Positions 6,288-10,769 of a stretch of DNA of 10,769 nucleotides are shown here, piece by piece (positions within the stretch are counted from its first letter, which is position 1; the number at the start of each line of letters is the position of its first letter). Source of the DNA: Cyanobacteria bacterium HKST-UBA02 (GTDB lineage Bacteria > Cyanobacteriota > Vampirovibrionia > Obscuribacterales > Obscuribacteraceae). The stretch is taken from contig JAGQHH010000274.1 of NCBI GenBank assembly GCA_020431945.1, positions 1 to 10,769 on the forward strand. Direction: 5' to 3'. Made by a program: the position numbers and the translations under genes. Under the pieces are notes generated by a model. The model was not told the DNA's origin. It made no database searches and saw only the letters and a program-made list of their open reading frames with translations.

Positions 6288-7983
6288 AGACCTCGTGCAC
6301 CACCACCTGGACGGTGGGCTTGGCATTGAGACGACCGCGCAGAGTTTTCACACATAGATCCCGCACCGCCGCGCGCATAGCACCAGACTCGGTGCCGTCT
6401 TTCATCTCGGAGACCGCCTCGATCACGACCTCTTTGAGCTTGCTCACCGTATCCTGCCACTGGGGAGCCCGCAGGAAGCCGGAAGCCCCGGCAGTAATCG
6501 TTGGCCCGGCAATTATATTGAGACCGGGATCCACCACCATACAGACCGTCACCACTCCTTCCAGGCTGAGGGCGCGCCGCTCCTTCACCGAAGCCGTGGA
6601 GACCCGCTCACCCTGCTCGCGGTTGAATAGAACCGGCTCGGCCTCAATACTTCCCACCAGGCTGGCGACTCCATTGCGAATCTCGAGGATATCGCCGTTA
6701 TTGATGGGAAAAACATTCTCGGGATCGAGGCCCCAGTCGATGGCCAGTTGGGCATGGTGCATTATATGGCGGCCTTCGCCGATAGCCGGTATGAAAAAGC
6801 GCGGCTTCACCATTGAAAGCATCAGCTTGAGCTCTTCGCAGGAGGCATGCTTGCTGACATGCACTCCCTGCTTGAAACCCTGTACTGCGTGAACTCCCAG
6901 ACCAAGGAGCTGATCGAGGATCATAGCCAGGAATCGCAACCGACCCGGCATGACATGAGCGCTATAGATCAGGCTGTCGCCCTCTTTCAGGGAGATCTCG
7001 GGATGATTGCCATAAGCGAGACTGTAAAGGACATTGAGAGGATCGTCCTCGATACCGCTGGCAATCACCATGACTTTGTCGTCGTCCAGGCTGTCCAGTT
7101 GCTCGACGGTGGCTTCGAGACTGCGATCGTAGATGAGATTGCCGGTAATTGCAGCAGCCAGGGCTGTTCTCAATAGCGAATCTCCGACCAGCACTACTTT
7201 TCGCCCGGTGCTCCGGGCTATATTGAAGAATATCTGCAACCGGTGCGTATTGGTCCCGGGAAAGACCACGAAGACCCGCCCTTCAGCCGCTCCCACAGCT
7301 TTCTCCAGAGCCGGGGCGATGGACGCCTCGGAGGGCGTATAGCCGGTGTACTCGACCCCGGAAGAGTCGCTTATGAGTAGACTGACCCCTCGATCCCCGG
7401 CTTTGCTGAAACCGCCCACATCGAGAAAGCGCCGGTCCACAGGAGTCTGGTCCAGCTTGAAGCTCGAGGTATAGACAAGATTCCCGGCCGGCGTGCTGAT
7501 AGAGAGGGCACAGGCATCGGCGATGGCGTTATTGACAGGCAGCCATCCCACCTCGAAAGGACCGATCTCGTAAGGTTTGCCGGTCTCCACCGTGTCCAGG
7601 AGGTCGGGCAGACGGCTTGATGCACCGCCATCGGCGGCAGCTCCGGTAAGAAGCTGGCAGACGAAACGGGGAGCCATGATTCGCGGAATGTCAAGGTGTC
7701 TGAGCAGGTAGGAGACAGCCCCGCAATGCTCTTCGTGGCCGTTGGTGAGAAGCAGGCCCAGTATCCTCTCCTGGTTGGTCTCCAGGAAATTGGTATTGGG
7801 CAGCAGCAGGTCGACCCCGGGCAGGCTCTCGTTGGGATAAGCAGCCCCGGCATCGACTAAGAGGATCTTGTCCCCATAGGTGACAATCCAGAGAAGCTGG
7901 CCGAGCTCGCTCTGCCCGCCAAGAGGTATGACGCTCAAACTGTCATAGTGGATATTGGCCGTGTCGGAAGCGATAATGCTCAT
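6268..7983 (-). CDS. RNase J-family (metallo-beta-lactamase/beta-CASP) protein, probably catalytically degenerate
   Basis: RNase J enzymes are zinc-dependent 5'-3' exo- and endoribonucleases that process and decay RNA. This 571-residue product aligns over the full family length. It has IPLGGQSELGQLLWIVTYGD (19-38), LLVDAGAAYPNESLPGVDLL (41-60) and SSGVEYTGYTPSE (207-219). The beta-CASP end is GVHVSKHASCEELKLML (373-389) and the C-terminal domain is SLEGVVTV...DPGLNIIAGPTI (~473-496). The metal-binding motif HxHxDH is N81-G-H83-E-E85-H86. The usual HSIPD is N152-A-I-A-D. The Asp of TGDFK is S174. PVHGE is PAIGE, with I401. H83, H86 and H379 remain. RNase J chemistry is therefore unlikely as known, though RNA binding or partnership with a true RNase J is possible. 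The start has no strong Shine-Dalgarno. Full length with no frame break argues against a decaying pseudogene. Confidence 0.88.
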   Translation of the reverse strand: MSIIASDTANIHYDSLSVIPLGGQSELGQLLWIVTYGDKILLVDAGAAYPNESLPGVDLLLPNTNFLETNQERILGLLLTNGHEEHCGAVSYLLRHLDIPRIMAPRFVCQLLTGAAADGGASSRLPDLLDTVETGKPYEIGPFEVGWLPVNNAIADACALSISTPAGNLVYTSSFKLDQTPVDRRFLDVGGFSKAGDRGVSLLISDSSGVEYTGYTPSEASIAPALEKAVGAAEGRVFVVFPGTNTHRLQIFFNIARSTGRKVVLVGDSLLRTALAAAITGNLIYDRSLEATVEQLDSLDDDKVMVIASGIEDDPLNVLYSLAYGNHPEISLKEGDSLIYSAHVMPGRLRFLAMILDQLLGLGVHAVQGFKQGVHVSKHASCEELKLMLSMVKPRFFIPAIGEGRHIMHHAQLAIDWGLDPENVFPINNGDILEIRNGVASLVGSIEAEPVLFNREQGERVSTASVKERRALSLEGVVTVCMVVDPGLNIIAGPTITAGASGFLRAPQWQDTVSKLKEVVIEAVSEMKDGTESGAMRAAVRDLCVKTLRGRLNAKPTVQVVVHEVSTSRPR

Positions 7984-8100
7984 TCTGAAAAGATAGCAGC
8001 TCGGGCCCGATCAATTTCTTAGATGTTTGACCCGGTCCCAAAAGATTTCAGGAAGTCGTACAATCACAAATGTCCAGTTGAGCCAGTAAAGCAAATAATC

Positions 8101-9663
8101 ATGATAGTAAGCAAACCAACCGCCCGGGATCTTCTCTTCGACAACGCCGCAGCATTCGAGAGCCGCACCGCACTGGTGGACTCCACAGGAGAAGTCTCCT
8201 ACAAAGACCTCTACCGGCTCGTGGAAACCTTTCAGGAACAGCTCCTCGAATGCAGAGTAAGCCGAGGCGATCGTATAGTTTTAACAGGCCGCAATAATGC
8301 TCAGCTGGTGGCAGCGATTCTTGCTTGCTGGCGTCTCGAATGTCTTGCCATCCCCATCGATTTCAGGATGACAGTAGGCGAGGTCGCCAATATCTGCCAG
8401 AAAGTGCAAGCCAGTGTCGTACTGGCATCCGAGGTCTTCGCCGACATCCAGACCCTGAAGACCGAAATACTCGAGAAAAATGGAGCGAAGGAACAGGACA
8501 CGAAGTTCTTCACCCTCGAGTCAATAGTTTGCTCCGCAGCCGGCTCGGCGGCTGGCTCCGCAAAAGACTCCGGAGCCGCCGGCAAATCCAGAGAGCCGTC
8601 CTCGTACGACTTCGACGCCCTTGTGATCCTCACCTCGGGCACCACCGGCACCCCCAAAGGCGCCGTCCACACCTTCGAATCGCTCATCGAGAATCTCCGG
8701 GAGCTCTCTCACTATTTCAGGATGGGCGACACTACCAGGCTCATTCTGCCCCTGCCGGTCAGCCATATATTCGGTCTGGAAGTGCTCTTCATCGTCCTTC
8801 TCTACGGTGGCACAGTGATCCTCTGCGATCTCGACCCGACCTCGATGATCGGTGCCATCAACAAATACGAACCTCAGATCCTGGCAGGAGTCCCCACCAT
8901 ATACGGTGCACTACTCAGCGCCGGCAAAGATCGCGTCAATCTCGAAGCGGCCCAGCTCCTGCTTTCAGGCGGCGCCCCCCTGCCCATCAGCCTGGCCAGA
9001 CAGTTCGAAGAGACCTTCGGAAAGAGAATAAATAACGGTTATGGCAGCACCGAATCGAAGCTCATCTGTCTCAATGTAGACGGTCCCCTCGAATCGATCG
9101 GCCGGCCCATCGAATCAGCCACCATCAGAGTGATCGACCCGGAAGGCAAAGAGCTCGAAGAAGGTCAGGAAGGAGAGATCTATATCGATTGCCCCCTGGT
9201 CATGAAAGGATATCTGGGTCAGGAAGAGAAAACCAGAGAAGCACTCACCCCCAGGGGCTACCGCACAGGCGACATCGGCTATGTCAAAGACGGCTATGTC
9301 TTCATCTCAGGTCGAGCCAAAGAAATGATCATAGTGGCAGGCAACAAAGTCTTCCCCAGCGAAGTCGAAGACGTGCTCGCCAGGCACCCCCTGGTCAAAG
9401 AGGTAGCAGTCACAGGAGTGGACCACAGCCGCCTCGGTCAGATCGTGAAAGCCACAATAGTGATCGGAGACGCCGATCTCAGCGAAAAGCTCGACGGAGC
9501 CCAGACCAAAGAAACAAGAGAGTCCATCCTCACCGACCTGAAGTCTTTCAGCAAGGAAAATCTAAAAAGAGAGCTCCGCCCCATGGTCTGGGACCTCCGG
9601 CCCGAAAGCCAGCCCCTGCCCAAAACAAGAAGCGGAAAGATCGACAAGAAAATGCTTTCCTGA
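8101..9663 (+). CDS. AMP-dependent synthetase/ligase, acyl-CoA synthetase-like (ANL superfamily)
   Basis: ANL enzymes activate a carboxylate with ATP to an acyl-adenylate and usually transfer it to CoA or a carrier-protein thiol, in the cytoplasm. With the ATG at 8101 the product is 520 residues. Core motifs are all present: LTSGTTGTPKG (~177-187), NNGYGSTES (~311-319), GYRTGD (~386-391), GRAKEMIIVAGNKVFPSEVE (~404-423), and PKTRSGKIDKKML near the end with the catalytic lysine (~513). An Ala/Gly/Ser-rich stretch (~145-163) before the ATP-binding loop looks like a flexible insert. The substrate cannot be told. An in-frame ATG at 8023 would add 26 residues with no family resemblance and leave a 39-bp divergent gap; homology begins at KPTARDLLFDNA, so 8101 is preferred. 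Neither start has a clear Shine-Dalgarno. A TACAAT hexamer at 8059-8064 could be a -10 box, but no matching -35 was seen. Confidence 0.9.
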   Translation: MIVSKPTARDLLFDNAAAFESRTALVDSTGEVSYKDLYRLVETFQEQLLECRVSRGDRIVLTGRNNAQLVAAILACWRLECLAIPIDFRMTVGEVANICQKVQASVVLASEVFADIQTLKTEILEKNGAKEQDTKFFTLESIVCSAAGSAAGSAKDSGAAGKSREPSSYDFDALVILTSGTTGTPKGAVHTFESLIENLRELSHYFRMGDTTRLILPLPVSHIFGLEVLFIVLLYGGTVILCDLDPTSMIGAINKYEPQILAGVPTIYGALLSAGKDRVNLEAAQLLLSGGAPLPISLARQFEETFGKRINNGYGSTESKLICLNVDGPLESIGRPIESATIRVIDPEGKELEEGQEGEIYIDCPLVMKGYLGQEEKTREALTPRGYRTGDIGYVKDGYVFISGRAKEMIIVAGNKVFPSEVEDVLARHPLVKEVAVTGVDHSRLGQIVKATIVIGDADLSEKLDGAQTKETRESILTDLKSFSKENLKRELRPMVWDLRPESQPLPKTRSGKIDKKMLS

Positions 9664-9696
9664 CAACCCCACCCGGGTCGAATCTTGTTTCTGGAT

Positions 9697-9757
9697 CTTC
9701 AACCGATATCGGTTGAGGTCCTGAATCTGAAACTTCAACCGATATCGGTTGAGGTCC
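9697..9757. repeat. Two direct copies of a 25-bp element built on the perfect palindrome CAACCGATATCGGTTG
   Basis: Identical 25-bp copies lie at 9697-9721 and 9733-9757, 36 bp apart start to start, separated by 11 bp. The palindromic cores are at 9700-9715 and 9736-9751 and extend one more pair on each side (TCAACCG-ATAT-CGGTTGA). In RNA each could fold into a stem of about 9 pairs with one G-U and an ATAT loop. No T-run follows on either strand, so a standard intrinsic terminator is not supported. The site lies in the 99-bp gap between two convergent genes. A bidirectional terminator, a repeated protein-binding site or a dispersed palindromic repeat family are all possible. Confidence 0.9.
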
Positions 9758-9762
9758 CAGAA

Positions 9763-10769
9763 TCAATTCTTAGAGACTTTCCAGTCGAACAGGTAGCGAA
9801 TCTGGACATAAGGGGGCGAGCCCTTGGGAAGGGGGTCCAGGGGCGAGGCTGCTTTCAGGGCCTCCATGGCGGACTGGTCGACTTTAGGGTCCCCTGAACC
9901 GTCGACTATGGCCGGGTCTACGATTTTGCCGTCCCGGGTGATCGAGAAAACGGCGACCACGGTCTTCTGATTGAAGCCTTTGGGTGGGGTCCATCTTGCC
10001 TGAATGTCTCGTTTCATCTTGGCCATATAGGGACCGAAGTCTACATCTGCGACGTCCTCATCGTCTTCCGGCTCTGGTTCCGGCTCGGGCTCTGGTTCGG
10101 GTGCTGATTCTGCTTGTCTGGCGGCAGCTTGCTGCGCTCTAAGGCGCTCTTTAGCTTCCAGGCGGGCTTTCACCTCGGGCATCTTGTCCAGGGGGTGACC
10201 GATGCGGACATGCTCAGGGTGCGAGCTTTTCACCGGGGCTCCCGGTGCTATGGCGAGAATCTCCCTGGCGTCGTGGGGGACGGCCAGGACAGGATCTTGA
10301 GATTTGCCCAGAACATTGTGGACCTGGGCGCCTACACTCTGGCTGACATACTGGGCGACAGTGGCCAGATCCATCTCGCCGGCTCCGGACTTGAGTCCAT
10401 CGAGGAGGCTGGCTACAAAGAAAGAGGAGTTGGCCACCGAGGAGGGGTAGGAAATGCTGCCGGGCTGGCTGGCCGCAAAAATCGATGTGTGGGTCTCATC
10501 AGCAATTTTCTGGAATATTGCCTGGTCCAGGGACGGAGATCCGGCTTTTTCGTCGGCCGGGGAAATATCGAGAATGGCGAGAATATAGGGGGATTGAATT
10601 CGTCTTCTCAGCTCGGCAAGGGTTTCTTTGAGCTTGATCGTGCCTGTCTCGGGGCTTGCTGAATCGGCTTCGTAGAAGCAGAGCCTGAGGTCCTGGCCGT
10701 CGGCGGTGGGGATATAGCGGGTTCCGAAATAGAGAATCACCAGATCGTTGGGCAGGGCATGCTTGAGAA
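9763..10769 (-). CDS. Caspase-like (peptidase C14 fold) domain fused to TonB C-terminal domain; 5' end outside window
   Basis: The frame stays open to the right edge (L-K-H-A-L-P-N-D-L before the GTG at 10740), so that GTG is internal and the gene is partial. Residues are numbered from that GTG. The first ~155 match a caspase-like domain: NDLVILYFG leading to QDLRLCFYEADS, then SPYILAILDIS (50-60), TSIFAASQPGS (85-95), SSFFVASLLDGL (105-116) and LATVAQYVSQSV. Caspases of this type normally have SHG after the first strand and DACHSG after the second. Here these are GTR (6-8) and DISPAD (58-63), so the His and Cys of the protease dyad are missing. A charged Ala-rich helix (~187-212), an acidic PEPEPE linker (~214-230) and a TonB C-terminal domain follow (~234-325: DFGPYMAKMKRDIQARWTPP, VVAVFSITRDGKIVD, FDWKV). 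No membrane segment is visible here; one could lie upstream. The role is unknown. Confidence 0.82.
   Translation of the reverse strand, partial: LKHALPNDLVILYFGTRYIPTADGQDLRLCFYEADSASPETGTIKLKETLAELRRRIQSPYILAILDISPADEKAGSPSLDQAIFQKIADETHTSIFAASQPGSISYPSSVANSSFFVASLLDGLKSGAGEMDLATVAQYVSQSVGAQVHNVLGKSQDPVLAVPHDAREILAIAPGAPVKSSHPEHVRIGHPLDKMPEVKARLEAKERLRAQQAAARQAESAPEPEPEPEPEPEDDEDVADVDFGPYMAKMKRDIQARWTPPKGFNQKTVVAVFSITRDGKIVDPAIVDGSGDPKVDQSAMEALKAASPLDPLPKGSPPYVQIRYLFDWKVSKN

Noticed and set aside
5382..6326. Long reverse-strand frame (314 residues) opposite the exported protein
   Set aside because: It shows no recognisable motif, and the forward frame has a signal sequence and ordered composition. 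Long antisense frames are common in GC-rich coding DNA.
6268..7983. RNase J-like gene as a decaying pseudogene
   Set aside because: It is full length without stops or frameshifts and keeps the C-terminal domain; substitutions are confined in effect to catalytic motifs, which fits a maintained non-catalytic protein better.
8027..8064. TTGACC (8027-8032) with TACAAT (8059-8064) as a promoter for the synthetase
   Set aside because: The two hexamers are 26 bp apart, too far for a standard sigma-70 promoter.
9697..9757. Minimal CRISPR array
   Set aside because: Only two repeats with an 11-bp spacer and a fully palindromic repeat; no cas genes; spacers are far too short.
9548..9897. Short open frames on both strands through the palindromes, each giving QPISVE-type repeats
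   Set aside because: A palindrome translates to similar peptides on both strands; the frames overlap real genes, lack start signals and have no other coding character.

Overview
The window carries eight protein-coding genes (two cut by the window edges), no RNA genes, no insertion sequence and no CRISPR array. It reads as an ordinary bacterial chromosome segment of moderately high GC content. Three features suggest a non-photosynthetic relative of Cyanobacteria (Melainabacteria/Vampirovibrionia, Obscuribacterales-like): the cyanobacterial-style MscS protein with a large exported N-terminal domain, a caspase-fold protein ending in a TonB C-terminal domain, and a GAF/HD-GYP protein. That placement rests on remembered family resemblance only; no search was possible.

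Layout. Positions 2-994 (+) hold the C-terminal three quarters of glycine dehydrogenase subunit 1 (GcvPA). A short gap with a good -10 box leads to signal peptidase I (1036-1854, +). Next is a GAF plus HD-GYP signalling protein (1912-3474, +), whose stop codon directly abuts the start of an MscS-family mechanosensitive channel (3475-5154, +). An unrecognised exported or anchored protein (5214-6287, +) ends the forward block. Its 3' end overlaps by 20 bp the 3' end of a convergent RNase J-like gene (6268-7983, -). A divergent acyl-CoA synthetase-like gene (8101-9663, +) follows. It converges on a caspase-like/TonB fusion gene (9763 to beyond the right edge, -), with two copies of a perfect palindrome between them.

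How the genes relate. The only strong functional pairing is HD-GYP (probable c-di-GMP turnover) with MscS (membrane tension or osmotic response), which are likely co-translated. Signal peptidase, MscS, the exported unknown protein and the TonB-domain protein all concern the cell envelope. RNase J-like and acyl-CoA synthetase genes are divergent and may share a promoter region.

Most notable: two enzyme-fold proteins have lost catalytic residues. The RNase J-like protein keeps the whole fold but has lost most metal ligands (N-G-H-E-E-H instead of H-G-H-E-D-H, and other substitutions). The caspase-fold protein lacks the His and Cys of the catalytic dyad and is fused to a TonB C-terminal domain. 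Both look like regulatory or scaffold pseudoenzymes. The paired palindromic repeat and a 15-bp in-frame tandem repeat just upstream of a signal sequence are the main unexplained DNA-level structures.
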